From the NCBI GenBank assembly GCA_001657295.1, contig LYSW01000017.1, positions 1-44,375 on the forward strand: a DNA stretch of 44,375 nucleotides, in the 5' to 3' direction. This document shows positions 8,825 through 18,405 of this stretch, piece by piece; within the stretch, counting starts at the first letter, position 1; each line of letters starts with the position of its first letter. Made by a program: the position numbers and the translations under genes. This DNA comes from Oceanicaulis sp. BBD 1991-10. GTDB taxonomy: Bacteria > Pseudomonadota > Alphaproteobacteria > Caulobacterales > Maricaulaceae. Below the pieces are notes generated by a model. That model did not search any database. It was given only the letters and a program-made list of their open reading frames with translations, and was not told where the DNA came from.

Positions 8825-10750
8825 ATGAGACTGACCGCCGTCAGCCTTGCCGTAATCGCGCTCGCCGCAGCGCCCGCCTTCGCCCAGCCGGAACGCATCA
8901 CCGAAGGCAATCTGGTGATGGAGAATATCCCGGAGGTCCCCGCCGAAGTTCGCGACCGCCTGCAGCAATACAATAATGTGCGCTCCGCCGGCTTCTCCGA
9001 CTTCGCGCCCGACGGCGGCGTCTACATCACCACCCGCTTCGGCGAAACCACGCAGATCCACCATGTCGCCCAGCCCATGGGCATGCGCCGGCAGGTGACC
9101 TTTTTTGACGAGCGCACCTCCGGCGCCAATGTGCGCCCGGACGGGTCGGGCCACTTCGTCTTCACCCGCGATATCGGCGGGGATGAATTCTTCCAGGGCT
9201 TCCTGTTCGACCCCAACGACGCGTCGGTCACCCGTTTCACTGAAACCGGCACGCGCAACAGCTCGCTGAACTGGAATGACGATGGAAGCCTTGTGGCCTG
9301 GTATCGCCAGACCGACGGCGATCCCGACGCCGACATCCTGATCGCCGATCCGTCCGATCCGGGCAGCCTGCGTGTCGCGCTGGAAGGCGAAGGCCTGATG
9401 ATCCCGGCCGACTGGTCGTCCGATTCCAGCCGGATCCTGGTCCTGCGCTATTATTCCATCACCCATGCCGACATCTACGCGCTGGACGTCGAAAGCGGCG
9501 CGCTGACCGAAATCCTGCCCGATCTGGATGTCGCCTATGGCGGCCTGACCTATGCCCAAGGCGATGAAAGCATCTATGTGATCACCGACTGGGACAGCGA
9601 TTTCCGCCGTATCCTCGAGGTCGATCTCGATGACTTCTCCGCGCGTCAGGTCTCCGGAGACCATGACTGGGATGTGGAGAGCATGGACCTGTCTCCTGAC
9701 GGCTCAAGGCTGGTCTACACGATCAATAATGGCGGCAATGAAGAGCTGCACATGATCGACCCGGCGACCGGCGAGGCGCTGGACGTGCCTGATCTGCCGC
9801 TGGGCCTGATCGGCGGTTTGCAGTTCAACGAAGACGGCACGCGGCTGGGCTTCACCCACATCTCCGCGCGCTCGCCGGGCGATGCGTGGACCTATGACAT
9901 CGCCAGCGGCGAGCTGACCCGCTGGACTCAGTCGGAAGTGGGGGGTCTGGACACGGACGCGCTGGTCGAGCCCCAGCTGATCACTTTTGAGAGCTTCGAC
10001 GGCCTGGAAGTGCCCAGCTTCTACTACCCGGCCGCCGGCGAAGGCCCGCACCCGGTGATCATCGACATCCATGGCGGTCCGGAAAGCCAGGAGCGTCCGA
10101 ACTTCAATTCACGCATCCAGTACTGGGTCAATGAGCTGGGCATTTCGGTGCTGGCGCCGAATGTCCGCGGGTCCGCCGGCTATGGCCGCGAATATCTGCT
10201 GATGGACAACGGCTTCAACCGTGAGGACTCTGTGCGCGATATCGGCGCCTTGATCGACTGGGTCGAGTCCCAGCCAGAGCTCGATAGCGACCGGGTCGTA
10301 GTCTATGGCGGCTCTTATGGCGGCTATATGGTGCTCGCCAGCATGATGCACTATTCCGACCGGCTCGCCGGCGGCGTCAATATCGTCGGCATCTCCAATT
10401 TCGTGACCTTCCTGGAGAACACCAACGGATATCGTCGCGATTTGCGCCGTGCGGAGTATGGCGACGAGCGCGATCCGGCGATGTTTGAGCATCTCCAGGC
10501 GATCTCGCCGTCCAATAATGCGGATCAGATCACCGCGCCGCTCTTCATCATCCAGGGGTTCAACGATCCGCGGGTTCCGGCCTCGGAGGCCGAGCAGATC
10601 CTGACCGCGGTCCGCGAGGCGGGCGGGGACCCCTGGTTCCTTATGGCGATGGATGAAGGCCATGGCTTCAGAAAGCAGTCCAATATCGAGTTTCAGCGCG
10701 AAACCGAAACGCTCTTCCTGAGCGAGGTGCTGAGCCTGGAGGCGGACTAG
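8825..10750 (+). CDS. S9-family peptidase (prolyl oligopeptidase / acylaminoacyl peptidase type), exported
   Basis: 641-aa serine peptidase. ATG at 8825 is supported by GAGAGGAGA a few nt upstream and by the classic signal peptide that starts there (MRLTAVSLAVIALAAAPAFA, cleavage after AFA). The first two thirds have WD/PD40-like propeller repeats (for example SPDGSRLVYT). The alpha/beta-hydrolase domain carries GGSYGGY (nucleophile Ser near residue 497), GFNDPRVP (Asp near 580) and DEGHGF (His near 611), so the triad is complete. The probable role is periplasmic cleavage of oligopeptides, complementing the upstream M16 enzyme. Confidence 0.94.
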   Translation: MRLTAVSLAVIALAAAPAFAQPERITEGNLVMENIPEVPAEVRDRLQQYNNVRSAGFSDFAPDGGVYITTRFGETTQIHHVAQPMGMRRQVTFFDERTSGANVRPDGSGHFVFTRDIGGDEFFQGFLFDPNDASVTRFTETGTRNSSLNWNDDGSLVAWYRQTDGDPDADILIADPSDPGSLRVALEGEGLMIPADWSSDSSRILVLRYYSITHADIYALDVESGALTEILPDLDVAYGGLTYAQGDESIYVITDWDSDFRRILEVDLDDFSARQVSGDHDWDVESMDLSPDGSRLVYTINNGGNEELHMIDPATGEALDVPDLPLGLIGGLQFNEDGTRLGFTHISARSPGDAWTYDIASGELTRWTQSEVGGLDTDALVEPQLITFESFDGLEVPSFYYPAAGEGPHPVIIDIHGGPESQERPNFNSRIQYWVNELGISVLAPNVRGSAGYGREYLLMDNGFNREDSVRDIGALIDWVESQPELDSDRVVVYGGSYGGYMVLASMMHYSDRLAGGVNIVGISNFVTFLENTNGYRRDLRRAEYGDERDPAMFEHLQAISPSNNADQITAPLFIIQGFNDPRVPASEAEQILTAVREAGGDPWFLMAMDEGHGFRKQSNIEFQRETETLFLSEVLSLEAD

Positions 10751-10758
10751 CGCCATCC

Positions 10759-10789
10759 CCCTCTCCCCCTTGGACAAAGGGGGAGAGGG
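10759..10789. terminator. Perfect 13-bp inverted repeat after the S9 peptidase gene
   Basis: CCCTCTCCCCCTT and its exact complement are separated by a 5-nt loop (GGACA), beginning 9 bp after the stop codon. The stem is very stable but has no T run. The C-rich, G-rich form is typical of scattered intergenic palindromes in alphaproteobacteria. It could stop transcription or protect mRNA 3' ends. Confidence 0.6.
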
Positions 10790-10895
10790 CTCCGGTGAGC
10801 CGGCGTTCATCCCCGCCGTCACCGAAACGTCACGCGACCAGGCCGGCCATCGGGCTAAATTCTCCCAAACCATCGTGTTTCATGGGAGCAGCCAG

Positions 10896-11924
10896 ATGCG
10901 CCGGCTTGTCGTGTTATCCGCCCTTTGTCTCGGCGCCTGCAGCCCGGAGGCGCAGCTCAGCCCAGGAAGCGAGCCTGTCGAAGCCGCGGGCTGGGCGACC
11001 CGGACGGGCGAGGCGCCGCTGGTGATCGCCCATCGCGGGGCCTCAGGAGAGCGGCCGGAGCATACTGAAGCCGCTTTCGCCTTGGCGTTGGAGCAGGGCG
11101 CAGATGTTCTCGAACCCGATCTGCAAGTGTCTTCGGACGGCGTTCTGATCGTGCGCCACGACCCGTATTTGTCCAGCAGCACCGACATCGCCAGCCGGCC
11201 CGAATTCACCGACCGCCGGGCCGAGCGCTTTGGCCGGGAAGACTGGTGGGTGGCCGATTTCACGGCCGCCGAGCTCTCCACACTCACCGCGTCACAGGTC
11301 TTTGACGACCGCTCCCAGCTTTATGACGGGCACTTCCCGGTCCTCACCTTTCCCGCCTTTCTCGATTTCGTCGCACAGCAGGAGGCCGCTTGCGGTTGCA
11401 CGATCCCCATCGAGCCGGAGGTCAAACTGCCGGCGCTTTACGCCGCGGAAGGCCTGGACCCGCTGCCGATCTTGATCGCGACGCTGGAGGCGCGCGGGCT
11501 GAACGCCGAGGACAGCCCGGTGGTCATCCAATCCTTTGATCCCGATTTCCTGCAGCGCCTGCGCCCTGAAACGCCGCTGCCGCTCGCCATGCTGATCGCA
11601 TCGCCGGACGAAGCGGGCTATGACGCCGGCGGGCTAAGCCTGTCCCAGATCGCGAATTTCGCCGACGGCGTGGGGGCTAATAAAGCGATGCTCCTAAATC
11701 CCGACGCAAGCAGCACGGGATATCTGGAGGCGGCCCATGCGCTGGGCCTGGACATCCATGTCTGGACCGTCCGCGATGATCGTCCGCCGTTGATCGGCGA
11801 GACCGTGGAGGATGAATTGCGCGCGCTGTACGCGCTTGGAGTCGACGCGGTGTTCACGGACCATCCCGCCACTGCGGTGCAGGTGCGCGAGGCGATGGCG
11901 GCGGCGCTCGATCCGGCCGACTGA
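10896..11924 (+). CDS. Glycerophosphodiester phosphodiesterase, lipoprotein (GlpQ type)
   Basis: 342-aa enzyme that hydrolyses glycerophosphodiesters to glycerol-3-phosphate and an alcohol. ATG at 10896 follows GGGAGC; an upstream open stretch (from 10770) runs through the intergenic hairpin and is not coding. A lipobox LGAC at residues 14-17 predicts a lipoprotein. The catalytic TIM-barrel motifs are HRGASGERPEHT near residue 46, EPDLQVSSDG with RHDP (metal ligands and second catalytic His), and IEPEVK. The C-terminus has the usual HVWTVRDD and FTDHP motifs. It probably recycles phospholipid head groups at the cell surface. Confidence 0.93.
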   Translation: MRRLVVLSALCLGACSPEAQLSPGSEPVEAAGWATRTGEAPLVIAHRGASGERPEHTEAAFALALEQGADVLEPDLQVSSDGVLIVRHDPYLSSSTDIASRPEFTDRRAERFGREDWWVADFTAAELSTLTASQVFDDRSQLYDGHFPVLTFPAFLDFVAQQEAACGCTIPIEPEVKLPALYAAEGLDPLPILIATLEARGLNAEDSPVVIQSFDPDFLQRLRPETPLPLAMLIASPDEAGYDAGGLSLSQIANFADGVGANKAMLLNPDASSTGYLEAAHALGLDIHVWTVRDDRPPLIGETVEDELRALYALGVDAVFTDHPATAVQVREAMAAALDPAD

Positions 11925-11970
11925 CGCGGGGGCTTGCTCTCGGCCCGGCGGTGAGCTCACTCTTCGCGCC

Positions 11971-13263
11971 ATGACGCATTTCTCCCTGCTGCTCGCCGCC
12001 GCACTGTGCGCCGCCGGCCTGACCGCCGCTCCCGTCGCCGCGCAGGACGAAGGCGCAAACCTGCGGGACGCCTCGCTGGCGCTGCGGGCGCAAGTGCGCG
12101 CGGCGGCCGGGATCGAGGATTGGGAAAGCGCCAGGCGCGCCAACGCCGCGGCGCTGGCGCTGCAGCCGGGCCATCCTGGTTTGTTGAATAATCAGCTTGT
12201 GCTCGCACGCCTGTCGGGCGACCAGACCGCCATGCTGGGCGCGCTGGAGGCGATGGCTGATCACGGCCTGACATTTGATCTGAGCGGCCTGGCTGAGCTG
12301 GATGCGCTTCTGGAGCTCGACGCCGATCGCGTCGCCGCGATCGAATCCCGCCTCGCCGTAAACGCCGCGCCGGCGGGGGAAGCCCGCCTGGTCGCAGAGC
12401 CGCCGCTGCGCGACGCCCTGATCGAAGCCCTGGCCGTGGATGGCGAAACCGAGCGGCTCTATCTGGGCTCGGTCGCGGATCGGCGAATCTACCGGGTTGA
12501 GCCTTTCGAGCCGGAAACGGCCGAGGTTTTCGCCGGCGAGGCCCAACCTGTCGGCTCGATCTTCGGCCTCGCCATCGACCGGCGCAACGGCCTGCTCTAC
12601 GCCGCCGAGGGCGCGGTGGACATCACGCCCCGCGAGGCCGGTGAAGAGATCGGCACGGCGCTCCTGGCCCTGGACTTGGAAACCGGCGAGATCGTTCGCC
12701 GGCACACGATCGACGGCGCCGTGCGGATCGGCGACGTGACGGTGCGAGACGGCGTGGTGTACGCCAGCGACGCCGAAGGAGGGCGGATTTATCGTCTGAA
12801 CGGACCGCGTGAAACGCTGGAGCTGTACGCCGAGGACGACCGCTTCGTCTCGCTTCAGGGGCTGGCGCCGGCGCGCGGCGCGCTTTTCGTCGCCGATTAC
12901 ACGTGGGGCGTTTGGCGCATCGATCCGATCACCCGCAACGCCGCCCTTTTGGCCCCGCCGCAGGGCGCCAGCCTGATCGGACTAGACGGCCTGACCGCCG
13001 ATCGGACCGGCCGTCTTTTCGTCGTGCGAAACGGCGCCGCGCCGGTCGGCCTGTTCGAACTGGAATTCGACCGCTTCGGTGCGGAATTGACGGCGCTAAC
13101 GCCGGTCTTGCGGGCGGATTCGCGTCTCGGCGAACCCACCACCGTGCGCATCGCGGACGGCCGCGCCTTTGTGCTCAACGACGCCCAGTGGGCGCTGTTC
13201 GAACCTGATGCGGATTTCGGCGCGCGCACTGATCCGCAGATTCTCAGCCTGCCGCTGCCGTGA
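11971..13263 (+). CDS. Exported beta-propeller protein of SMP-30/NHL-like form, function unknown
   Basis: 430-aa protein. ATG at 11971 is chosen because it begins a clear signal peptide (LLLAAALCAAGLTAAPVAAQ); the open frame upstream of it overlaps the end of the previous gene. Residues 30-120 look like helical TPR-type repeats (WESARRANAAALALQPGHPG). From about 145 on there are repeated strand motifs of the kind seen in SMP-30, gluconolactonase and NHL propellers (ERLYLGSVADRRIYRV, YASDAEGGRIYRL, LFVADYTWGVWRI). I see no certain catalytic set, so enzymatic activity is not claimed. It lies 46 bp after the phosphodiesterase gene and may be cotranscribed with it. Confidence 0.75.
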   Translation: MTHFSLLLAAALCAAGLTAAPVAAQDEGANLRDASLALRAQVRAAAGIEDWESARRANAAALALQPGHPGLLNNQLVLARLSGDQTAMLGALEAMADHGLTFDLSGLAELDALLELDADRVAAIESRLAVNAAPAGEARLVAEPPLRDALIEALAVDGETERLYLGSVADRRIYRVEPFEPETAEVFAGEAQPVGSIFGLAIDRRNGLLYAAEGAVDITPREAGEEIGTALLALDLETGEIVRRHTIDGAVRIGDVTVRDGVVYASDAEGGRIYRLNGPRETLELYAEDDRFVSLQGLAPARGALFVADYTWGVWRIDPITRNAALLAPPQGASLIGLDGLTADRTGRLFVVRNGAAPVGLFELEFDRFGAELTALTPVLRADSRLGEPTTVRIADGRAFVLNDAQWALFEPDADFGARTDPQILSLPLP

Positions 13264-13285
13264 ACGCGCGCGTGCGCCGATTGGG

Positions 13286-13315
13286 TTAACGCGCGTTTAC
13301 CCCGCTTGAAGACTC
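13286..13315 (+). promoter_or_regulatory. CtrA-like site plus GANTC methylation site before ftsK
   Basis: TTAA-N7-TTAC at 13286-13300 differs by one base from the CtrA full site TTAA-N7-TTAA. GACTC at 13311-13315 fits the CcrM target GANTC. Both lie within 40 bp of the ftsK start. The pair suggests cell-cycle control as in Caulobacter, but single sites of this length can occur by chance. Confidence 0.35.
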
Positions 13316-13325
13316 TTGGCGCACC

Positions 13326-15731
13326 ATGGCGGCCATGACCGACGCCGCCGCCGACCGAGACCTTATCGTCGCGCCTAAGCCAGGCTTTCTGGCCCGCGTG
13401 CGCGCCCTGCTGCTTGGCGCAGGGTGCGCAGCGCTGGGCGGTTTCGTGCTCGTCGGGGTTTTCAGCCATAATCCGCTCGATCCGAGCTGGAATGTCGCGA
13501 CCGATGAGCCGATCTCGAATTTGGCGGGCGCGCCGGGTGCGATCACGGCGGACCTGGTTCTTCAGCTGACTGGCTGGGCCGGGGCCGCCGGCGCCCTCGC
13601 CCTGCTGGCCTGGGGCGCGATCCTGATCTTTCGCGGACCGCGCCGTCGAAGCGCCTGGGTCAGCTTTGGACGCATCCTGTCCGGATTGGCGGGGCTCTCC
13701 GGTTTCGCTTTGGCGGTCTCGGCCCTGCCCATGCCCGCCAACTGGCCGTTTGCGGTGGGGCTGGGCGGGCTCCTGGGGGATGGCTTGCTGGGCGCCCTGA
13801 CCGGCCTGTTCGGCGGCTTCGGCGCGCCTTTGCCGGGCGCGCTGGCCGTGGGGCTGGGCCTGGCCTTGGCGGTCGCCGGCGTGTTCTTCTGTTTCGGCCT
13901 GCGCGTCGCCGATCTGATCGCCGCTCGCGATGCGGCGGGCCTGGCCTGGGCGACCGTCCGCGTCTGGGCCGATCAGCTGCTCGGGGCGGCGCCGCGCCCT
14001 TGGCGCAAGGACGAGCCGGAGGCGGCGGAAGCGGCGCCGGACGGCCGCGCGGAAACGGCGCCCGCCTTCCTTCGCCGCAGCTCTGATATTCCGGCCCCCG
14101 CGGACCGCATCGACCCGCCGACGCCGGCGCGCAAGGCGGCGTCCGGCGTCAAAGTCGCCAGGAAGCGCAGCGCCAGGCCCTCCGGCCGCGAAGCGCGCGA
14201 GGCTCAGGGCGCGCTGCCTTTCGCGCAATCCGAGAGCTTTGATTTGCCGCGCCTTGATCTGCTCGCGCCCGCTCCGCCGCGCACGGACGCGGTGGACCCC
14301 CAGGCCTTGCAACAAAATGCGGAGCTGCTCACCGGCGTGCTGGCCGATTTCGGCGTGAAGGGCGAGGTCGTTCAGGTGCGCCCCGGCCCCGTCGTCACGC
14401 TTTATGAGCTCGAGCCCGCGCCCGGCGTGAAGACCAGCCGGGTGATCAATCTGGCCGACGATATCGCGCGCTCCATGGCGGCGGTCGCGTGCCGCGTCGC
14501 GGTGGTGTCGGGGCGCAACGCCATCGGCATAGAATTGCCCAATCAGGACCGGGAGACCGTCTTCCTGCGCGCGCTGCTGGCGTCCCGCCAGTTCGAAGCC
14601 GCGAAAGCCGAACTGCCGCTGGCGCTGGGCGAAACCATCGGCGGGGAGCCTTTCACCGCCGATCTCGCCAAGATGCCGCACCTGCTGATCGCGGGCACCA
14701 CCGGCTCGGGCAAGTCGGTGGGCGTCAACGCCATGATCCTGTCCATGCTCTACCGGCTGCCGCCGGATGAGTGCCGCCTGATCATGATCGATCCGAAAAT
14801 GCTGGAGCTGTCCGTCTATGACGGCATTCCCCATTTGCTCAGCCCGGTGGTCACGGATCCGAAAAAGGCCGTGGCGGCGCTGAAATGGACCGTGCGCGAA
14901 ATGGAGTCGCGCTATCTGAAAATGTCCAAGGTCGGCGTGCGCAATATGAAGGGCTTTAATGAAAGAGCCCGCGCGGCGCGCGAGGCCGGAGAAATGCTGG
15001 AGCGCACGGTCCAGACCGGCTTTGACAAGGAGACCGGCGAGCCGGTCTACGAGACCGAGACGATCACGCCCGACCCCATGCCCTATATCGTCGTGGTGAT
15101 CGACGAGATGGCCGACCTGATGATGGTCGCCGGCAAAGAGATCGAAGGCGCCATCCAGCGCCTCGCCCAGATGGCCCGCGCGGCCGGCATCCACCTGATC
15201 ATGGCGACCCAGCGCCCGTCCGTGGATGTGATCACCGGCACGATCAAAGCCAACTTCCCGACCCGGATCAGCTATCAAGTCACCTCGAAAATCGACAGCC
15301 GCACGATCTTGGGCGAGCAGGGCGCCGAACAGCTTTTGGGCATGGGCGACTTGCTCTTCATGGCCGGCGGGGGCCGCATACGGCGCCTGCACGGACCCTT
15401 CGTCTCCGACCGGGAGGTCGAGGATGTCGCCGCCTTCCTGAAAGCCCAGGGCACGCCGGATTATCTCGACGCCGTCACCGAAGAGATTGAAGACGCCGAG
15501 ACCGGCGACTTGCTGGGCGGTGAAGGCGGCTCCGGCGACGATCTTTTCGACCAGGCCGTGGCGGTGGTCGCCCGCGACCGCAAGGCCTCGACCAGCTATA
15601 TCCAGCGCCGCTTGCAGATCGGATATAACCGCGCCGCCTCCCTGATCGAGCGCATGGAGGACGAGGGCATGATCGGCCCCGCCGACCACGCCGGCAAACG
15701 CGAAATCTTCCTGCCCGAACGCGATGTCTGA
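13326..15731 (+). CDS. ftsK: DNA translocase FtsK
   Basis: 801-aa septal DNA pump that clears the chromosome termini at division and activates XerCD at dif. The start is ATG 13326; ATG 13335 is also possible. N-terminal residues about 20-205 hold four hydrophobic membrane segments, followed by a short charged linker of about 120 residues. The motor has Walker [15 protein letters not shown] near residue 456, Walker [14 protein letters not shown] near 590 and [12 protein letters not shown]. The C-terminal winged-helix gamma domain (about 738-801, [17 protein letters not shown]) reads KOPS. The linker is short compared with E. coli, as is normal in alphaproteobacteria. Confidence 0.97.
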   Translation: MAAMTDAAADRDLIVAPKPGFLARVRALLLGAGCAALGGFVLVGVFSHNPLDPSWNVATDEPISNLAGAPGAITADLVLQLTGWAGAAGALALLAWGAILIFRGPRRRSAWVSFGRILSGLAGLSGFALAVSALPMPANWPFAVGLGGLLGDGLLGALTGLFGGFGAPLPGALAVGLGLALAVAGVFFCFGLRVADLIAARDAAGLAWATVRVWADQLLGAAPRPWRKDEPEAAEAAPDGRAETAPAFLRRSSDIPAPADRIDPPTPARKAASGVKVARKRSARPSGREAREAQGALPFAQSESFDLPRLDLLAPAPPRTDAVDPQALQQNAELLTGVLADFGVKGEVVQVRPGPVVTLYELEPAPGVKTSRVINLADDIARSMAAVACRVAVVSGRNAIGIELPNQDRETVFLRALLASRQFEAAKAELPLALGETIGGEPFTADLAKMPHLLIAGTTGSGKSVGVNAMILSMLYRLPPDECRLIMIDPKMLELSVYDGIPHLLSPVVTDPKKAVAALKWTVREMESRYLKMSKVGVRNMKGFNERARAAREAGEMLERTVQTGFDKETGEPVYETETITPDPMPYIVVVIDEMADLMMVAGKEIEGAIQRLAQMARAAGIHLIMATQRPSVDVITGTIKANFPTRISYQVTSKIDSRTILGEQGAEQLLGMGDLLFMAGGGRIRRLHGPFVSDREVEDVAAFLKAQGTPDYLDAVTEEIEDAETGDLLGGEGGSGDDLFDQAVAVVARDRKASTSYIQRRLQIGYNRAASLIERMEDEGMIGPADHAGKREIFLPERDV

Positions 15732-15766
15732 GTGGTAGGAGTCGGAGCGCTTTTGACTCCTACTAC
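15732..15766 (+). terminator. Hairpin just after ftsK
   Basis: The 12-bp stem has arms at 15732-15743 and 15755-15766 with one G-T pair; the 9-bp core GTAGGAGTC / GACTCCTAC is perfect. The loop is 11 nt and contains TTTT. It begins at the ftsK stop and is a likely transcription end or 3' stabiliser. Confidence 0.5.
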
Positions 15767-15898
15767 GACTACCACGCGACGATCTTGGCGTTCCGCCAGG
15801 GCGTTCAGAGTTTTCAAGATGTCAAAGAGCGGGCGGGAAGTGTAAGCCCGCCCGGCAAGGGGTCGGATAGCCGCGCCTCGCCCACCCCTCTTTCATCA

Positions 15899-16080
15899 TC
15901 CCCGCGAAGGCGGGGACCCCGGCCCAGCGCCGACGCTGCTGGATCCCAAATCAAGTTTGGGATGACGATAGACGGTCCTCACTCGCTTTCTCTTCCCCGG
16001 CGCAGGCCGGGGCCCAGAGGCCTCAAAAACCGGACTGCGTGGGTCCAGGGCCGGTCTACGCCAGGGAAGAGGGAGAGCGT
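15899..16080. repeat. Cluster of three intergenic palindromes (REP/MITE-like)
   Basis: This 182-bp non-coding stretch contains three short perfect hairpins. TCCCCGC-GAAG-GCGGGGA is at 15899-15916. The 8-bp stem ATCCCAAA / TTTGGGAT is at 15943-15963. CCCCGGC-GCAG-GCCGGGG is at 15995-16012. Outer arms CTCTTCCC (about 15991) and GGGAAGAG (about 16066) are also complementary. The first element has the form widely scattered between genes of alphaproteobacteria. The rest of the 432-bp gap between ftsK and the next gene shows no gene that I can support. Confidence 0.6.
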
Positions 16081-16166
16081 CGCCCAGCGCATCATCGCCG
16101 CACACCCGTTGACGCCGCGCCGCCGCCGCGCTCCCCTGCCCGTCTAAGCTGCAGCACTGACCCGCA

Positions 16167-18341
16167 ATGGCCGAACGCATCCGCACAGATATCGACAAAG
16201 ACCCCGACTGGTGGGCCGCGTGGTTTGAGGCGGATTATAGCTGGGAGGGGCTGGCGAAGAGGCGTTGGGAAGGATGGGTGGTTGATGTCGAAGCTCAAGC
16301 TTGCGTCCCGGCCAACGACGCCCCTGACGGCGCCAAAACCCGCCAGGCGACCCTGCAAGACTATTGGCGCGCCGACCCGGAGCAGGACTGGCGCCTGCGC
16401 GAACGGGCCACCCTCTTTAAACCCCATAAAGGCGAGCCCGTCGCCGAATTGATCGAGGGCGGCGAGACGCCCGACGGTCGTATCTGGCATATCGCGCATC
16501 TGCCGCCCGCCGACCCCGACGGCGCCAATTCCGGCTGGAAATCCGATCTCGGCGACGCCCGCTGGGCGGTGCTGCAACGTCTGTTGCAAGTGCGGATGGA
16601 TGCAGGACGGGAGACGGAATTCGGGTTTAGGTCTGCGTTAAAAGGCCCGGATCGCCACGCCCAGTTGACCGGATGTGTGCTCCGCGAGGCCGCACCCGCT
16701 CCTGAGGATGAGGCGAGTCCGCGCCATATGCGGGCAGACCAATCCGCGCATCTAGGGCCAGCGGGTTATCCTGAGGCGAAATGGGGCGCCGGGGCCGACT
16801 TCTTTGGGACTCGCTTTTCGGACGAGGCGGACTTCTATGCCGCAAACTTCTTAGGCCACGCCATTTTTCGCGAGGCTGGTTTCACAGGCGGCGTTGACTT
16901 CGCAAGCGCCGACTTCGCAGGCCAAACCACTTTCCGAGACGCAAGCTTCTCGCGCTACGCCGACTTCAATGGAACCAGCTTCGCAGGCGACGCCGACTTC
17001 GAAGGCGTCAACTTCGGAGATCTCACCCACTTTCGGAGCGCAAGCTTCTCGGGCTTAACCGATTTTTACAGCGCAAGCTTTTCAGGCCACGCAGACTTCC
17101 AAAGCGCATGTTTCTCAGGCGGCGCCATTTTCCGTGGCGCCAGCTTCCTGCGTGGCTTGCGCCTCGCGCGGGGCGTGGCGCCGGCGAAGGCGACCGGACA
17201 GCTCCACAGGCAGCGCTCGGAAGAGAATCAATCAAAGCTCCGGGAGCGCGGCGTCAAGGAGATGCTCGACGAAGGCGATTTCGCGCTCGTGCTGACGACC
17301 GCCGCCGCACGGCGGGAGATGGGCGGCTTTTCAGGCTTCAGTTTCAAAAACGCGCTCTGCCTTGGGCCCGCCGAATTCAATGATCGCGGTTTCGGCGAGG
17401 CGCCGGATTTTTCCGAAGCGCGGTTTTACGACCGCGCGGAATTTCACCGCGCCGACGTGCATGAGGGCGCACGCTTCTTTCAGGCGAAGTTCCGGCTCGA
17501 TCAGGACTGCCCCCCATTGGACTGGGAGGCTTTGGCGGCCGAGCTCTGCAAACGGCATGGCCTGGCGCCGCCGCCTGAACGCGCCGCCTTGCGAAATCGG
17601 TCGTATGGTCAGGACGATAAGAATCGCACGTTTTGGCGCGCGGCATTTGAGGCTTGGAGCAAATATTGGCGCTCAGCCGGCGCAGAGGGCGCCGCCAGCA
17701 AAGCCCGCCGCCTTCCCGACGCCGACCTCCACGAGGCCGCCTACCGGCGCCTGAAGCTCATCATGCGCGATATCGGCTCCCACATCGAAGAGCAGCGCTT
17801 CTTCGCTTTGGAGCTGAAGGCGCGCCAGATGCGCACCGATGTTAAGCGCTGGGAGCTTTGGGCGGCGGCGGCATATGGCGGGTTGGCCGATTATGGCCGC
17901 AGCGCGGTGCGGCCTTTGTATTGGCTGACCGGGGTGTTGGCCGTCTTCGCCGTGGCTTACAGCGTGCTGGCGCTTTCGGCGGGGGTCGTCACAGCGCCTG
18001 GCGCTGATGCGCCGGCGCGCTCAGCCCTAATCCATGTGGTGGATCGCCCCCACCCCGCAGCGGCGTTCGCGCGTGGCGTCGCAGAAACCCATATCGGGCG
18101 CAAGATTCGCATCCTGGAACAGGGGCGACGGCTGTCCGGCCCCATCATCTTCGCCGCCGAGATCACCGTCGTTCCTGTTGCGAACCCGGTCAGCTATCAC
18201 GACTGGGCGCGGCGGTTGAACGAACGGGACGGCGGCTGGTCGACCGCATTTTCCGCCTTGCGTCTGCTCAACCGCATCCTGGCGGTGCCCCTGCTGTTTC
18301 TGTTCGCGCTGGCGCTGCGGCGGCGGTTCCAGATCGGATAG
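16167..18341 (+). CDS. Pentapeptide-repeat-type membrane protein with 11-residue repeats
   Basis: 724-aa protein of unknown function. ATG at 16167 has no convincing ribosome site. Residues about 209-330 contain at least ten consecutive 11-residue units of the type xDFxxAxFxGx (for example ADFNGTSFAGD, TDFYSASFSGH), with Phe spaced 5, 6, 5, 6. This is the Pentapeptide_3 style of right-handed quadrilateral helix. A second, weaker block lies at about 390-440 (PAEFNDRGFGEAPDFSEARF). A helical region with many charged residues follows. Two membrane segments sit near the C-terminus (around LTGVLAVFAVAYSVLAL and AVPLLFLFALAL). At the DNA level the repeats are diverged 33-mers with recurring GCAAGCTTCTC. 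The repeat array is probably cytoplasmic and tethered to the inner membrane; the partner is unknown. Confidence 0.85.
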   Translation: MAERIRTDIDKDPDWWAAWFEADYSWEGLAKRRWEGWVVDVEAQACVPANDAPDGAKTRQATLQDYWRADPEQDWRLRERATLFKPHKGEPVAELIEGGETPDGRIWHIAHLPPADPDGANSGWKSDLGDARWAVLQRLLQVRMDAGRETEFGFRSALKGPDRHAQLTGCVLREAAPAPEDEASPRHMRADQSAHLGPAGYPEAKWGAGADFFGTRFSDEADFYAANFLGHAIFREAGFTGGVDFASADFAGQTTFRDASFSRYADFNGTSFAGDADFEGVNFGDLTHFRSASFSGLTDFYSASFSGHADFQSACFSGGAIFRGASFLRGLRLARGVAPAKATGQLHRQRSEENQSKLRERGVKEMLDEGDFALVLTTAAARREMGGFSGFSFKNALCLGPAEFNDRGFGEAPDFSEARFYDRAEFHRADVHEGARFFQAKFRLDQDCPPLDWEALAAELCKRHGLAPPPERAALRNRSYGQDDKNRTFWRAAFEAWSKYWRSAGAEGAASKARRLPDADLHEAAYRRLKLIMRDIGSHIEEQRFFALELKARQMRTDVKRWELWAAAAYGGLADYGRSAVRPLYWLTGVLAVFAVAYSVLALSAGVVTAPGADAPARSALIHVVDRPHPAAAFARGVAETHIGRKIRILEQGRRLSGPIIFAAEITVVPVANPVSYHDWARRLNERDGGWSTAFSALRLLNRILAVPLLFLFALALRRRFQIG

Positions 18342-18405
18342 GGCGCTGAGAGGGTCAAGACGGGATCAGGCCGCCCCGGGATGACGGCCGCGGCATCGTC
18401 CGCGC

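Noticed and set aside
10770-10895. N-terminal extension of the phosphodiesterase
   Set aside because: It would translate half of the intergenic palindrome, and the lipoprotein signal starts at 10896.
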